Shown here: positions 16,587 through 26,634 of the stretch, one piece after another
Position numbering within the stretch: position 1 is the stretch's first letter
Layout of the letters: the number at the start of each line of letters is the position of its first letter
Assembly: GCA_003667865.1 (NCBI GenBank)
Contig: CP033051.1
Span: 2,129,501-2,193,500 of the forward strand
From: Rossellomorea marisflavi
Lineage (GTDB): Bacteria > Bacillota > Bacilli > Bacillales > Bacillaceae_B
DNA length: 64,000 nt
Direction of reading: 5' to 3'
Position numbers and translations under genes: made by a program
Notes under the pieces: model-generated
What the model was told of the DNA's origin: nothing
The model's database searches: none
What the model saw: only the letters and a program-made list of their open reading frames with translations

Positions 16587-17144
16587 TTGAACCAGGTATT
16601 GTTAATAATAGACGCTCAACATGAGTTGATCGATGGTAATCAAAAGGAACATGCTGTTTATAATAAGGAGAGTCTGATCCAAAATATTAATCTTGTCATT
16701 GATAAAGCAAGAAATTCTAGTATTCCAGTAATCTTTGTAAGAGATTTAGATGTAGCAGAGGGACAAGGTAAAGGATTTGAAATACATGACGGAATCCTAG
16801 TACCGGATCATAGTAAGGTGTTTGATAAGGCTGCGACAAATGCTTTTCATGGAACAGGACTTCTAGAATATTTAAAAACGAAAGAGATTGAACATATAGT
16901 CATGATGGGCTGTAAGACACAACACTGTATTGATAGTGCCGTTAGAACGGCGACGATTCAAGGTTTTGATGTTACCTTAGTTGAGGATGGGCATTCAACA
17001 ACAGACAGTGAACAGTTACGTGCAGAACAAATAATTACCCACCATAATGCGACACTTCATGGTCATTACAATGTTGAACACTTTTCACTAGTGAGAAGTG
17101 CAGAGGAAGATTTGTTTCAACCGACCCATGATTCGTATAGATAA
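16587..17144 (+). CDS. Isochorismatase-family cysteine hydrolase
   Basis: A 185-residue cytosolic hydrolase. The family's Asp-Lys-Cys triad is visible: Asp in LLIIDAQHEL (near residue 10), a Lys in the middle segment (SKVFDKAATNAF) and the nucleophile Cys in GCKTQHCIDS (near residue 115). Members hydrolyse isochorismate, nicotinamide or N-carbamoyl compounds; the substrate here is unknown. The TTG at 16587 is preferred because AGAGGGG lies 8 bases upstream and it starts exactly at the conserved first strand. An 18-codon leader ORF with a stronger ribosome site lies just upstream. Confidence 0.8.
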   Translation: MNQVLLIIDAQHELIDGNQKEHAVYNKESLIQNINLVIDKARNSSIPVIFVRDLDVAEGQGKGFEIHDGILVPDHSKVFDKAATNAFHGTGLLEYLKTKEIEHIVMMGCKTQHCIDSAVRTATIQGFDVTLVEDGHSTTDSEQLRAEQIITHHNATLHGHYNVEHFSLVRSAEEDLFQPTHDSYR

Positions 17145-17169
17145 GATCAATTTAACAAACTAAAATATA

Positions 17170-17216
17170 AAAACACATCCCAATTTTCTAAGTATCTAGA
17201 AATTGGGATGTGTTTA
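17170..17216. terminator. Bidirectional terminator between convergent genes
   Basis: Perfect 16-bp stem AAACACATCCCAATTT / AAATTGGGATGTGTTT with a 13-base loop. Confidence 0.88.
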
Positions 17217-17271
17217 TTTAAAAAGGAGCCCAGTAATAAAAATTAAGTACCAGCCTCCACGCAATACCGCA

Positions 17272-18042
17272 TTATGAAGACTCTGTTTTCTTTGCACGGA
17301 TTAAGTAAAAAGCCGTAATCATAGATGTAATAGGAATGGCTAGCGCAACACCTATCCCAGCCGATCCAATGAAAATCATTTCTGAACTAAACACTTTTGA
17401 ATTGACGATATCTCCAATAGAATAGGAAAGGTCCTTGAACCAAATCAATAGAGCCATATATCCACCAAAGAATGCAAAGAATAAGGTGTTTGTACTAGTA
17501 CCGAGTATATCTCTCCCAATACTTAGTCCACTTTTGAATAGTTCCTTACGACTAATATCAGGGTTATGATAGTGAATCTCCTGCATTGGTGAGGAGATGG
17601 ATATTGATAAATCAATAATTGCTCCGATTGTACTCATAATAATCATAGAGGCTCCAATCTGCACGAAATCCACACCAACAAACAGAGAGAAGGCACCGAT
17701 TTCTTCAATTTCCTCTTCACTAAATCCTTGAATCATGGATATTTCGGTAAGCCATAAAATAAAGAACAGTAACGCTCCAGTAGTGAAAATAGTTGAAATA
17801 AAAGCAGTTAGTGTCTTAATGTTATATTCACTAATGAAAAATAGTGAAATACAACTGATGATCACACAAGCAATCAACGTAAGGATAATTGGATTAATGT
17901 CGGGGTCATTCATCAGCATAATCGCAAATAGAAGGACACCAAAGTTTAAAAATAGAGCAAAAAACGAACGAGCCCCTTTCTTGCCACCAATTAAAACCAT
18001 TAATATAAAGAGAATGACACCAAGAATGAGTTGTACAGTCAT
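17272..18042 (-). CDS. YibE/F-like membrane protein (second of pair)
   Basis: A 256-residue protein with about seven membrane helices. It carries the YibE/F core: GAIIDLSISISSPMQEI near residue 135 and FKSGLSIGRDILGTSTNTLFFAFFGG near residue 170, matching the G-x-x-x-D-ISS and S-G-x-x-IGxDxxGTxTNxLxxA signatures of the family. The start overlaps the end of the upstream partner by four bases, so they are translated together. YibE/F proteins are of unknown function; the paired layout suggests a two-subunit transporter or channel. Confidence 0.85.
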   Translation of the reverse strand: MTVQLILGVILFILMVLIGGKKGARSFFALFLNFGVLLFAIMLMNDPDINPIILTLIACVIISCISLFFISEYNIKTLTAFISTIFTTGALLFFILWLTEISMIQGFSEEEIEEIGAFSLFVGVDFVQIGASMIIMSTIGAIIDLSISISSPMQEIHYHNPDISRKELFKSGLSIGRDILGTSTNTLFFAFFGGYMALLIWFKDLSYSIGDIVNSKVFSSEMIFIGSAGIGVALAIPITSMITAFYLIRAKKTESS

Positions 18043-19175
18043 AGTCTCGCCTTCTTTCGATTCACAAAGAAAATAGACGTATAGATTCCAATAGGAATTG
18101 TTAACACAATACCAATTCCACCGGTCAATGCTCTAGCCAATTCTAAGGAAAGATTCATAGATAGGGTATACCCTAATGGGGAGGCATTTTTGAAAAACAA
18201 GATGAGCATGGGAATGGCTCCACTAATATAGACGAAGAATAAAATATTCGTCATAGTCCCCATGATATCTTTACCAATATCAAACCCCGATTTTGTTAAA
18301 GCTTTAATAGAGATCTGTTGATTCTTCTCATAAAGACCAAAAATCGAGGAGGACAGTGTAATGGCTACATCCATCACGGCTCCCAAACATCCGACTAAAA
18401 TTCCGGCCATAAATACTGCTTTATACGGACGGGTTAGAAATTGCATTTCCTCGTACCGAAGACCATCTCCTCTTGTAAGCTCAACTACGCCATAACTGAT
18501 TAATAATGTAGTAAAGGTGGTGATCAGGGTGGCAATCACCGCAGAATACGTTTTCTCATTAAAACCGTTCACTAACAATAGTGAGATTCCAGTAAATAAC
18601 ATGACACCAATACTACAAATGACTAATAAACTGATTTTCTCAGAATGTAAATAAATATCCAATGCATATGATAAGATGACAGCATTGACAGCAAGACTGA
18701 CTAGAGAAAACAGACCTTGCTTCTTGCCGACAATTAGAAGGAGAAGGATAAACACCCAAGCAATAATCATTAAGTATTGATCCCTTTTTACGTCTTCGAT
18801 GACTCCTGTTAAAGAGTCTTTTTCTTCTGATTGATTTATAGCTACAAACACTTCGTTTCCTGGTCGATACTCCTGGTCGTAAGCACCTGAATCAGAGTAT
18901 TCATTCAGTAGGAGAATTCTTTCACCGTTTTGAACACCATTTTTTAGAACTGCGATAATTTCCTGCCTGTGTAATCGATCTGTGTTTCCATTTATATCTT
19001 CAATATCAGTGGTTTCAGTGATTCTAGCACTTATTACTTCCGCAATAGGACGGTCATAAAATGAATGATTATGGTTCACAAAGAAAATAGAGCCAAAAAA
19101 TGAAACTGCAAGAAATAAGAAAATAAATAGTTGTTTATATGATAATCGTTTGTATAGGTTTATAAAATATTGCAT
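18039..19175 (-). CDS. YibE/F-like membrane protein (first of pair)
   Basis: A 378-residue partner of the gene behind it. After one helix (about 14-33) comes an extracellular OB-like domain (about 40-120; ITETTDIEDINGN...FVAINQ), then about seven helices with GAVMDVAITLSSSIFGL and TKSGFDIGKDIMGTMTNILFFVY. The ATG at 19175 is chosen because GGAGGAATTT lies directly upstream; an in-frame TTG four codons earlier overlaps that site. Operon of two genes ending at the bidirectional terminator. Confidence 0.85.
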   Translation of the reverse strand: MQYFINLYKRLSYKQLFIFLFLAVSFFGSIFFVNHNHSFYDRPIAEVISARITETTDIEDINGNTDRLHRQEIIAVLKNGVQNGERILLLNEYSDSGAYDQEYRPGNEVFVAINQSEEKDSLTGVIEDVKRDQYLMIIAWVFILLLLIVGKKQGLFSLVSLAVNAVILSYALDIYLHSEKISLLVICSIGVMLFTGISLLLVNGFNEKTYSAVIATLITTFTTLLISYGVVELTRGDGLRYEEMQFLTRPYKAVFMAGILVGCLGAVMDVAITLSSSIFGLYEKNQQISIKALTKSGFDIGKDIMGTMTNILFFVYISGAIPMLILFFKNASPLGYTLSMNLSLELARALTGGIGIVLTIPIGIYTSIFFVNRKKARL

Positions 19176-19634
19176 AAATTCCTCCAATGTAAGGGCAACA
19201 CTCTTGATAAGGATATCTATTATTGCGTCTTCACCAAAAGCTTTCTCTTAACGTTTATATCTGTTCATTATTTCATAAAAGGTTTTGTTAGAAAAGAACT
19301 GCTTCTAACGTTGTAGAAGTCTTTTTATGAAGAGAGTTCGTCCCTTACTCTAAGGAGCTAGAATATAAAAAAGGATGTAACAATTTCCTAGTTTGATAGT
19401 AGTAAAGAAAATAGTAATGGTGAAAAAGGGGGGGAATCGTTTATAAACTTGCAATACATGAGGATCTTCGGTGGGTTAAGAGCAGTACCATCTATATCTT
19501 GGATGAATTTAGGGGACAATCTTTTGCATAGCACAACCGACACAGAAGACGCTATAAATGAAATATAGTAAACATCTTTACTATAAATCTTAAAATAAGA
19601 TCTCCTGCGTCTATTAGCTCTCCAACATCAGTCA
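19176..19634. other. Intergenic stretch without supported gene
   Basis: Contains a small hairpin CTTCTA / TAGAAG followed by TCTTTTT (about 19300-19328, plus strand) and a 40-codon open stretch at 19449-19569 behind a G7 tract that is too far (14 bases) to be a clear ribosome site. No homology recognised. Confidence 0.4.
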
Positions 19635-20246
19635 CTATTTCTCATATGATGATAAAAGCGAAGAGGTAGCGTGCATAATATCTAATGAACCATACACCTG
19701 ATAGCCTGTATATTGCTGACCATCTAGCTCATAGTGAATGTTCGTAATACTATTGTCAGAGTTTGAGATGTTTTCACCATGTACGCCATAGATATCTTGT
19801 ATTTCTTTTGATTGCTTTTCTGGCCTAAAGGTAACGGTGAGTTTACTGTATTCTTCTATTACCTTTCTTCTAACTCTTCCACGGAACGTTCCTTCTTCAC
19901 TAATGATGATCTCTCCTTCACCAATGATCGGTCCTGTTGGCTGTTCTCCTTTTACAATATGGCCTTCAGTAAAGTCCTTTCGATCTTCATATTGTTGAAT
20001 TACGAGTGACAACACAGCACCTTCAGGAAGATTAGAATCCCCAGAAATCCAAATGTGAGAGGACCCTTCTGCCTTTCCTATAACTTGAATCTCAGTATTC
20101 ATTTCACCATTCGTATCCTTTTTCTCTACAACCTCCAATGGGTTTCCTTCTGGGGTTTCTTCCGGTGCTGGCCGCCATTCTACTCGACAAGCCGAAAGAA
20201 CAATCACAAAACAAAATAGTAAAGCAACAACCCTTATATTCAACAT
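19635..20246 (-). CDS. Lipoprotein of unknown function
   Basis: A 203-residue secreted lipoprotein. The signal peptide ends in the canonical lipobox LSAC (Cys20), followed by a Pro/Glu-rich linker (RPAPEETPEGNP). The mature domain has a beta-sandwich-like centre (TEIQVIGKAEGSSHIWISGDSNLPEGAVLSLVIQQYE) and then GTFRGRVRRKV, a layout similar to surface Ig-like or intracellular-proteinase-inhibitor-like domains, but I do not assign a family. GGGATGAGATAGAC precedes the ATG. Monocistronic. Confidence 0.75.
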   Translation of the reverse strand: MLNIRVVALLFCFVIVLSACRVEWRPAPEETPEGNPLEVVEKKDTNGEMNTEIQVIGKAEGSSHIWISGDSNLPEGAVLSLVIQQYEDRKDFTEGHIVKGEQPTGPIIGEGEIIISEEGTFRGRVRRKVIEEYSKLTVTFRPEKQSKEIQDIYGVHGENISNSDNSITNIHYELDGQQYTGYQVYGSLDIMHATSSLLSSYEK

Positions 20247-20425
20247 GTCTATCTCATCCCTTTGTATGTAATAGAACGAAAAAGCAAATTCATAACTAAA
20301 TTATACTAATGAATTGTAAAAAAATGTATCGGGAATTTATAAGAAGCACTCTATACAGCTAAAACATTTTCGAAACAACGCACATATATTACACTAAAAC
20401 CCTATATGTAAAGGTGGGTATCCCA

Positions 20426-21928
20426 GTGCTTAAGGCTAGAATTGGAAGCAATCATTATAAACTACAAGACACATTAGAGACGTATTTTCAGCCATTTCGT
20501 GAAGGGGTTATTGGACGTGATCATGAATATTTGTCTCCTTTAGGTTGGAAAAAAATGATTTATGGAGATTGGATGGCGAGTGGACGATTGTATCAACCAA
20601 TTGAAACCATCATCAGTCAACAGTTTGGTCCATATATGGCCAATACACATACAGAGTCAAACATGACAGGTGCGTTTATGACCGAAGCGTATGAAGAGGC
20701 AAAAAGGATAGTGAAATCCCATGTACATGCAAACGAAGACGATTGTTTGATTTTTTGTGGTGCTGGAATGACTGCAGCCATTAACAAGCTTCAGAGAATA
20801 CTAGGATTAAGGGTTCCGGAACGGTTTCAAGAAACGTGTATATTAAGGGAGGAGGATACTCCCATTGTCTTTATCTCACATATGGAGCACCATTCAAATC
20901 ATACATCATGGTTAGAAACCATTGCAGATGTGTGTGTAGTAGAACCAGATTCAGAAGGATCTGTCAGTCCCGTAAAATTAGAAGAAGCCATAAACAAGTA
21001 TAAGAATCGTAACCTAAAGATCGGCTCTTTTTCTGCTTGCTCCAATGTAACCGGAATTACCACACCTTATCACGAGCTAGCAAGGGTGATGCATAAGCAT
21101 GCTGGCTATTGTTTTGTAGATTTCGCGGCTTCTGCTCCTTATATCGAGATGGATATGCATCCTGAGAACAAGGAAGAGGCACTAGATGCTATTTTCTTTT
21201 CCCCTCATAAATTTTTAGGAGGTCCTGGATCTAGTGGTGTGTTAATTTTTAACTCAAAGCTATACCACAACAGTGTACCGGATCAACCCGGTGGGGGCAC
21301 CGTTACATGGACGAATCCTTGGGGGATGAAGCAATATGTTGATGTGATAGAGAAGCGTGAGGATGGTGGCACACCTGGAATTCTTCAAGGGATTCGTGCT
21401 GCTTTATCGATTCGCTTAAAGGAGCAGATGGGCGTCGAACAGATACTAAGGCGAGAGCATGAGCTGGTGACTCAGGTGCTAAAGGAATTGAAGCAAATTT
21501 CTGGTGTGTATATTCTTGAGGAGGAGAAGACGGATCGGTTAGGGATTATTTCCTTTTACTCAAATCGTCTTCATTATAATTTGATCGTAAAAATACTCAA
21601 TGACCGATATGGATTTCAGCTACGAGGGGGCTGCTCTTGCGCAGGTACCTATGGGCATTACTTGTTTAACATAGATCATGAACAATCAAAGGAGATTACT
21701 GATTTAATTGAACAAGGGGATCTATCAACAAAACCAGGTTGGGTTCGTTTTTCTATACACCCAACGATGACAAATGAGGAGATTCAACAATTTACTAATG
21801 CGATAAATCAGATTATGGAGCATGCTGAAGAATGGAAAAAGGATTACCAATATGATTCAAAAACGAATGACTTTTACTTTATAGATCAGCGGAAGGTAGA
21901 TATATCAGATTTATTTTGTTTGGATTAA
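20426..21928 (+). CDS. Aminotransferase class V / cysteine desulfurase-like protein
   Basis: A 500-residue PLP enzyme of the class V aminotransferase fold. Seen: HMEHHSNHTSW (substrate/PLP pocket, near residue 155), DFAASAPY with the PLP-binding Asp (near 235), and FFSPHKFLGGPGSSG with the Schiff-base Lys (near 265). A later RGGCSCAGTYGHYLF (near 405) contains the loop Cys expected for sulfur transfer. It is longer than SufS/NifS (about 400 aa), with extensions at both ends, so it belongs to the larger, uncharacterised desulfurase-like group. The GTG at 20426 is chosen for AAAGGTGG eight bases upstream; a GTG at 20414 lies inside that site. Confidence 0.85.
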   Translation: MLKARIGSNHYKLQDTLETYFQPFREGVIGRDHEYLSPLGWKKMIYGDWMASGRLYQPIETIISQQFGPYMANTHTESNMTGAFMTEAYEEAKRIVKSHVHANEDDCLIFCGAGMTAAINKLQRILGLRVPERFQETCILREEDTPIVFISHMEHHSNHTSWLETIADVCVVEPDSEGSVSPVKLEEAINKYKNRNLKIGSFSACSNVTGITTPYHELARVMHKHAGYCFVDFAASAPYIEMDMHPENKEEALDAIFFSPHKFLGGPGSSGVLIFNSKLYHNSVPDQPGGGTVTWTNPWGMKQYVDVIEKREDGGTPGILQGIRAALSIRLKEQMGVEQILRREHELVTQVLKELKQISGVYILEEEKTDRLGIISFYSNRLHYNLIVKILNDRYGFQLRGGCSCAGTYGHYLFNIDHEQSKEITDLIEQGDLSTKPGWVRFSIHPTMTNEEIQQFTNAINQIMEHAEEWKKDYQYDSKTNDFYFIDQRKVDISDLFCLD

Positions 21929-21931
21929 AAA

Positions 21932-21963
21932 GAGCGCTGCAGATGGCAACGCTCAATTTTTTT
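21932..21963 (+). terminator. Terminator of the desulfurase-like gene
   Basis: GAGCG-C-TGC / GCA-A-CGCTC stem followed by AATTTTTTTT. It overlaps the last bases of the convergent permease gene. Confidence 0.75.
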
Positions 21964-23908
21964 ACAATGCATCCTGAATAACTTTTTTATAATAGAGCAC
22001 CGATAAAAGCCCAAAGATAGAATAAAGTCCTGTATAAATCACCATGACAATGATCATCGGTGTCCATACTTCTGCTCCAAATAAAAACCAGCCAGACTGA
22101 ACAGCAAAGTAACTGTGAACGAGTCCAATCACGAGAGGAATTCCGAAGCTGAAGAGCTGTTTACGTTGTACGCCTTTTAGTAGATCCATTGGAGTGAAGC
22201 CTAATTTTCTTAGAATCGTATAGCTTGGCTTCTCTTCTTCACTTTCGTCCATTTGTTTAAAGTACAAAATACATCCTGAAGTAATTAAGAAGGCTAAGCC
22301 AAGGAATCCGACGATAAACATCATAAGACCCATTGTTTGCTTTTGGTTGCTGCTAAGTAAAAGCTGGGAGTCATGATCATTACTTTCAGCAAACCCTAAC
22401 TCTATAAAGAAATCATTTGCCATTTCTATTTTTGATTCATCCTTTATATCAATTCCAACATAATAATGGGATGCCTTTTGAATTTCTGGATTTAGGTCAT
22501 GCTTTAATGTTTTAAAATGGGCTTCATCGATTATGGCAACAGGAACCCCACCATTTGTATAATACCAAGATACTGGATAGCCATCTTTTAGCCCTAGATA
22601 ATTCTGTGGAATGACCGTTGTAAGTCCTTTAAGTTCAATCTCACCTGAATCCTTCATCGGCATAAATTTTTGAAGTAAGTCATTAAAACCAGTAAATAGG
22701 GTTTCTTCAGGTGATACATCAATGCCTTCTACTTCAGCATCACTAATAGCAGGAAATGTCATTGCAGTTGGGTCTTGCATGATAACGTCTGTATTTCCTT
22801 TAAGTAGCTGTTTTACATTAATCTCAAGTTGAATGACGTCCATGACATCCTCTGTAAAACCAATTCCATTAGACTCCAATTTTGATTTGAACTGCTCTGC
22901 TGCCTCTTCAGTTACGAATGAAAAGTCGGAAGGAACATTGTTTTTAGCTGTTTTCTCTGCAGAGTAATAGGAGATATAGCTCAATGAAAGTAGTCCAATG
23001 GCTAAGGCTGAAACCGTTGTAATAATTGTTAGCAGCAATGCACTTGATTTCATTCTGAACATAATGGATGTTAACGACAATACTTCACGTATGTTCACAT
23101 AACCATTCTTTTGTTTTCGAATGATATTGAAGATAAAGCTAACCGAGCCTTTATAAAATAAATACGTTCCAATAATGACAGTGGCAAGGATGAAAATCAT
23201 CGCTCCGAATAATTGAGGCATCGTTGTATAGTCGCCACTAAATAGCTTAGAGGATACATAGTAGCCTACAATAATAGAGCTAATTCCAACTGCTCCAAGA
23301 ATCATCTCAAGTATGGAAACTTTCTTAACTCTCCCTTCAGTAGAGGAGAGTACACGAAATAGGGATAGTATGCTTTGCTTCTTAATGAAAAGAACATTCA
23401 TAAGCATGATAAGCAAGTAAATCATACTAAACACAATCACAGTTTGAATAAGGGCGACTTCTGAAAAATGAAGCTTTGCTTCAATATCAACACCTGTAAT
23501 ATGGAATAGAACCATCATAACGAGTTTAGAAAATGCAAATCCAATGCCAATTCCAATTGCTAGTGAGCCAAAATATAAGATGACGTTTTCAGCAGTTAGA
23601 AGGCGGAAAATTTTATTCTTTGTTAATCCTATTAATTGAAACAGTCCTATCTCCTTACTGCGACGCTTAATAAAAATGTTATTGGCATAGAGTAGAAAGA
23701 TGGACACAATCGCCACAAGTACAACAGAAGCAGCTCGGATAGAGGCACCACCTTTTACGGAGCCTTTCGTTTCATCGAGTGCGGGATCATATTGGAGTGT
23801 CACAAACGCAAAATACAATGCGACACTAAAGATTAATGCAAAGACATATAAGTAGTAGTTCTTAAGATTCTTCTTTAAGTTACGTAGGATGAGTTGATTA
23901 ATGCTCAT
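21962..23908 (-). CDS. Bce-type ABC transporter permease
   Basis: A 648-residue FtsX-family permease of the peptide-sensing and peptide-resistance class (BceB, PsdB, YxdM). Seen: TM1 ([19 protein letters not shown]), then FtsX-type helices, with a large extracellular domain (about residues 320-525) between helices 7 and 8, which is the hallmark of Bce permeases and the receptor region for cell-wall antibiotics. Ten helices in total. The ATG at 23908 follows GGGGTG and overlaps the ATPase gene by 11 bases, so translation is coupled. The natural target (bacitracin-like, lantibiotic or other) cannot be read from sequence. Confidence 0.9.
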   Translation of the reverse strand: MSINQLILRNLKKNLKNYYLYVFALIFSVALYFAFVTLQYDPALDETKGSVKGGASIRAASVVLVAIVSIFLLYANNIFIKRRSKEIGLFQLIGLTKNKIFRLLTAENVILYFGSLAIGIGIGFAFSKLVMMVLFHITGVDIEAKLHFSEVALIQTVIVFSMIYLLIMLMNVLFIKKQSILSLFRVLSSTEGRVKKVSILEMILGAVGISSIIVGYYVSSKLFSGDYTTMPQLFGAMIFILATVIIGTYLFYKGSVSFIFNIIRKQKNGYVNIREVLSLTSIMFRMKSSALLLTIITTVSALAIGLLSLSYISYYSAEKTAKNNVPSDFSFVTEEAAEQFKSKLESNGIGFTEDVMDVIQLEINVKQLLKGNTDVIMQDPTAMTFPAISDAEVEGIDVSPEETLFTGFNDLLQKFMPMKDSGEIELKGLTTVIPQNYLGLKDGYPVSWYYTNGGVPVAIIDEAHFKTLKHDLNPEIQKASHYYVGIDIKDESKIEMANDFFIELGFAESNDHDSQLLLSSNQKQTMGLMMFIVGFLGLAFLITSGCILYFKQMDESEEEKPSYTILRKLGFTPMDLLKGVQRKQLFSFGIPLVIGLVHSYFAVQSGWFLFGAEVWTPMIIVMVIYTGLYSIFGLLSVLYYKKVIQDAL

Positions 23909-24659
23909 AGTGCACCCCACCAAGCACAGCCTGTGTTTTCATAATGTCTTTGAAAAACTGCTGACGATCCTGCTCACCTTTATTCAATTGGGTATAAATT
24001 TGACCGTCCTTTATAAAAATGACTCGATTACAAAAGCTCGCTGCTGTTGGATCATGCGTCACCATCACGATGGTGGCATGACGCTTCTCATTTAATTCAC
24101 TAAGCTTATTTAAAAGACTGGAAGCACTTTTTGAATCTAGTGCTCCTGTTGGTTCATCGGCAAAAATAATACTCGGTTCATGAATAAAAGCACGTGCTGC
24201 TGATGTACGCTGCTTTTGACCACCAGAGATTTCGTTTGGATATTTATCCTTTAGCTCATGAATGCCAAGCTCAGTTGCGAGAGATTGGAATTTTTGATTC
24301 GCTTCTTTTCTCGGAGTTTTCGTAATAGAAAGAGGTAGCAAAATGTTTTCTTTAACCGTTAATGTATCTAATAGATTGTAATCCTGAAAGATAAAGCCAA
24401 GATGATTCTTTCGGAATTCTGCTAGCTGCTTTTCTTTCATTGATGTCATTTCATTGTTTTCAATCTTAATAGATCCTTCGCTCACTTTATCAATAGATGA
24501 TAGGACGTTAAGAAGCGTTGTTTTACCTGAGCCTGATGCTCCCATAATACTAACGAATTCCCCTTTGTGAATGCTAAGGTCAATTCCTTTTAAAACCTCT
24601 TGTCGATTGAATTTGCTTCCATAGCTTTTATAAAGCTTTGTTGCCTCTAGAATAATCAT
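23898..24659 (-). CDS. Bce-type ABC transporter ATPase
   Basis: A 253-residue ATPase. Walker A is GASGSGKTT (near residue 42), Q-loop [13 protein letters not shown], signature ISGGQKQR (near 147), Walker B IIFADEPT and the switch His in THDPTAAS. Together these match the MacB/LolD-like subfamily used by Bce transporters. The ATG at 24659 has AAGGAG 8-9 bases upstream; an earlier in-frame ATG at 24728 has none. A weak -35/TATACT promoter with an upstream dyad precedes it, so the transporter genes can be induced apart from the regulator genes. Confidence 0.92.
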   Translation of the reverse strand: MIILEATKLYKSYGSKFNRQEVLKGIDLSIHKGEFVSIMGASGSGKTTLLNVLSSIDKVSEGSIKIENNEMTSMKEKQLAEFRKNHLGFIFQDYNLLDTLTVKENILLPLSITKTPRKEANQKFQSLATELGIHELKDKYPNEISGGQKQRTSAARAFIHEPSIIFADEPTGALDSKSASSLLNKLSELNEKRHATIVMVTHDPTAASFCNRVIFIKDGQIYTQLNKGEQDRQQFFKDIMKTQAVLGGVHYEH

Positions 24660-24690
24660 GATACCGGCTCCTTTTGTGTTTGATAATCCT

Positions 24691-24770
24691 AGTATAGAAG
24701 GGGGAAGGTCTATTTTCCTTTTATTCATCTAACAAATGAGAAGAGCATGTGACATTTTTGTCACATGCTC
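24691..24770 (-). promoter_or_regulatory. Candidate response-regulator operator and promoter of the ABC genes
   Basis: Perfect 12-bp inverted repeat GAGCATGTGACA-TTTT-TGTCACATGCTC at 24743-24770. Its core TGACA-N4-TGTCA fits the TNACA-N4-TGTNA pattern reported for BceR-like regulators. A TATACT -10 lies downstream on the minus strand (24696-24691) with no good -35, as expected for an activated promoter. The same dyad could also end the kinase transcript, but no U run follows it. Confidence 0.6.
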
Positions 24771-24776
24771 GCTAGG

Positions 24777-25781
24777 TCACGTACTCATGATTTTGACAAA
24801 GTCATTTTTCATCGGAAATGTCAGGATAAAACGGGTACCTTCACCTACTGCGGATTGAACGTCAATTGTAATGTGTAGCGCATCTGCCGCTTTTTTCGTT
24901 AAGTAAAGCCCCATCCCTGTTGATGCATTGTCTTGATGATAGGTTGTAGAGGTAAAGCCTTTGTCAAAAATCCGAGGAAGGTCCCTAGGATCAATGCCGC
25001 GTCCAAAGTCTTGAATCTCAAGCTTGACCTGTTCATGTTCACGAAAGCTTTTTATTAAAATGTCGGAGCTTTCACTATATTTCACTGCGTTTGTGATAAT
25101 CTGCCTAATGCTAAAAGCGAGCCACTTCACATCGGTTTGAATATCAGAAACATTAAGCTGAAGGTCAAAGCCAATCCCTTTTTGAATACACCAAGACTGA
25201 AGGGGTTTGATTTCTTGAAACAGGAGCGACTCTAGATCGATGTTTTCCATATAGACATCATTTTCAATGAACGTCATACGCTTCTGATGAAGCTGTTGAT
25301 CTAATAAAAGATGAATTCGTAGCCACTCATATTTCAGAGAAGCCTTAACGCCAGAATCCTCAAGACGCTCCATCATCAAATGCATCGCAGTCAAGGGTGT
25401 TTTAACCTCATGAATCCAGGATAAAAGGTCATCCTGTTCCTGCTCGAGAAGGGTTCGGTTTGTTGTCGCAGTTCTCTTTAGCATGTCGGCTTGTTCAGTA
25501 AGGGTAGAAGCCACGATGTGTTCATAGGGGGAATCAGGTTTTGCAAATCCAGTACCATTAAGATTCTGATCCCATTCAACTAGTTTTTTATAAAAGCTCG
25601 TTTCCTTGTTATAACGAAAAACGACAAAGAATACAAAAACAATCGTAGAGATTAGCACAACATAGAGTATCGAATGGAACGGGATGGCAGCATCTAAAAA
25701 GGCAATCACTAGAAAAAGGAGTTGTAAACATACGAATAACAGAATCCAGCTACGTCTTTCTCGTAAGTATGTGAGAATCAT
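24777..25781 (-). CDS. Bce-type intramembrane-sensing histidine kinase
   Basis: A 334-residue kinase. Two N-terminal helices (about 12-30 and 36-56) are separated by only a few residues, so there is no extracellular sensor; such kinases read the state of their partner ABC transporter. The H-box is SWIHEVKTPLTAMHL (near residue 127), followed by an HATPase domain with N-box NAVKYS, G1 DFGRGID and G2 GMGLYL. The start ATG overlaps the response-regulator stop (ATGA). Part of the regulator-kinase-ATPase-permease module. Confidence 0.9.
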   Translation of the reverse strand: MILTYLRERRSWILLFVCLQLLFLVIAFLDAAIPFHSILYVVLISTIVFVFFVVFRYNKETSFYKKLVEWDQNLNGTGFAKPDSPYEHIVASTLTEQADMLKRTATTNRTLLEQEQDDLLSWIHEVKTPLTAMHLMMERLEDSGVKASLKYEWLRIHLLLDQQLHQKRMTFIENDVYMENIDLESLLFQEIKPLQSWCIQKGIGFDLQLNVSDIQTDVKWLAFSIRQIITNAVKYSESSDILIKSFREHEQVKLEIQDFGRGIDPRDLPRIFDKGFTSTTYHQDNASTGMGLYLTKKAADALHITIDVQSAVGEGTRFILTFPMKNDFVKIMST

Positions 25782-26467
25782 AAGGATTCCTCTTCAACAG
25801 CGCGATAGCCTTGTCCTACTTTCGTTTCAATATACTGCCCTAATTCGATCTCCTCTAGACGCTTCCGTAATCGATTTACATTAACGGTTAATGTGTTATC
25901 ACTAATAAAACGTTTGTCGTCCCACAAGCTATTAATCAAATGATCTCGAGTAACGATTTTATTTTTTTGTTCGATTAATAGTTTTAGAATAAACATTTCA
26001 TTCTTTGTTAATTCAATGGAGCCGATATCGTTCTGAATGGTGTTACGCTCGAAATCGATGGTGGCACCACACCAGGTCTTCAGGCTAACCTGGTCGGCAT
26101 TGTAATTGTACACACGGCGAAGTGTTGCTTGAACCTTGGCGACGAGCACTTCAAAATGAAACGGTTTTTGGATAAAATCATCAGCTCCCAGCTGCATTGA
26201 CATCACCATATCTGTTGGATGATCTCGTGATGACAAAAACAGAATGGGTACATTCGAATGTGAACGAATCATACGACACCAATGAAACCCATCAAACTTA
26301 GGCAGTTGAATATCAATAATGACAAGATCGGGTTTGATCTCTGTAAAGGTTCTCATCACATTGCTAAAGTCATCAATTCCATATACATCATACGACCATT
26401 GAACAAGGCGTTCTTTTATTTCTTGAAATAACGTGAGGTCATCTTCAATTAACAACAGTTTAAACAT
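25778..26467 (-). CDS. Bce-type OmpR-family response regulator
   Basis: A 229-residue regulator: receiver domain with acidic pocket ED (11-12), phospho-acceptor Asp in LVIIDIQLPKFDG (near 55) and Lys in IQKPF (near 105), then an OmpR winged helix from about 130 (LTKNEMFILKLL...VNRLRKRLE). The ATG at 26467 is used because the upstream in-frame start lacks a separate ribosome site. It heads a divergent layout with the DUF2935 pseudogene. Its likely target is the dyad at 24743-24770. Confidence 0.92.
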   Translation of the reverse strand: MFKLLLIEDDLTLFQEIKERLVQWSYDVYGIDDFSNVMRTFTEIKPDLVIIDIQLPKFDGFHWCRMIRSHSNVPILFLSSRDHPTDMVMSMQLGADDFIQKPFHFEVLVAKVQATLRRVYNYNADQVSLKTWCGATIDFERNTIQNDIGSIELTKNEMFILKLLIEQKNKIVTRDHLINSLWDDKRFISDNTLTVNVNRLRKRLEEIELGQYIETKVGQGYRAVEEESL

Positions 26468-26634
26468 AGGAATCACCACTTGATTACATAATTTTTACAG
26501 TTATCTAGAGTGTATCGGAAAAAGATTTTTTTGACTAGAACGATTTTGTATGTTGGAAATAAGGTCTTTTTAAAAAGAAGGTTCATTCCTTTTAGGTCAA
26601 GCAATACATATAAACTAAAAGGAGGAATTTGTCT

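Noticed and set aside
19449..19569. 40-codon open stretch (…GGLRAVPSISWMNLGDNLL…)
   Set aside because: The G7 tract is 14 bases from the TTG and no family was recognised, so it is not listed as a gene.
24743..24770. Dyad between kinase and ABC genes as a terminator
   Set aside because: There is no U run on either strand, and its core fits a Bce-type operator better.
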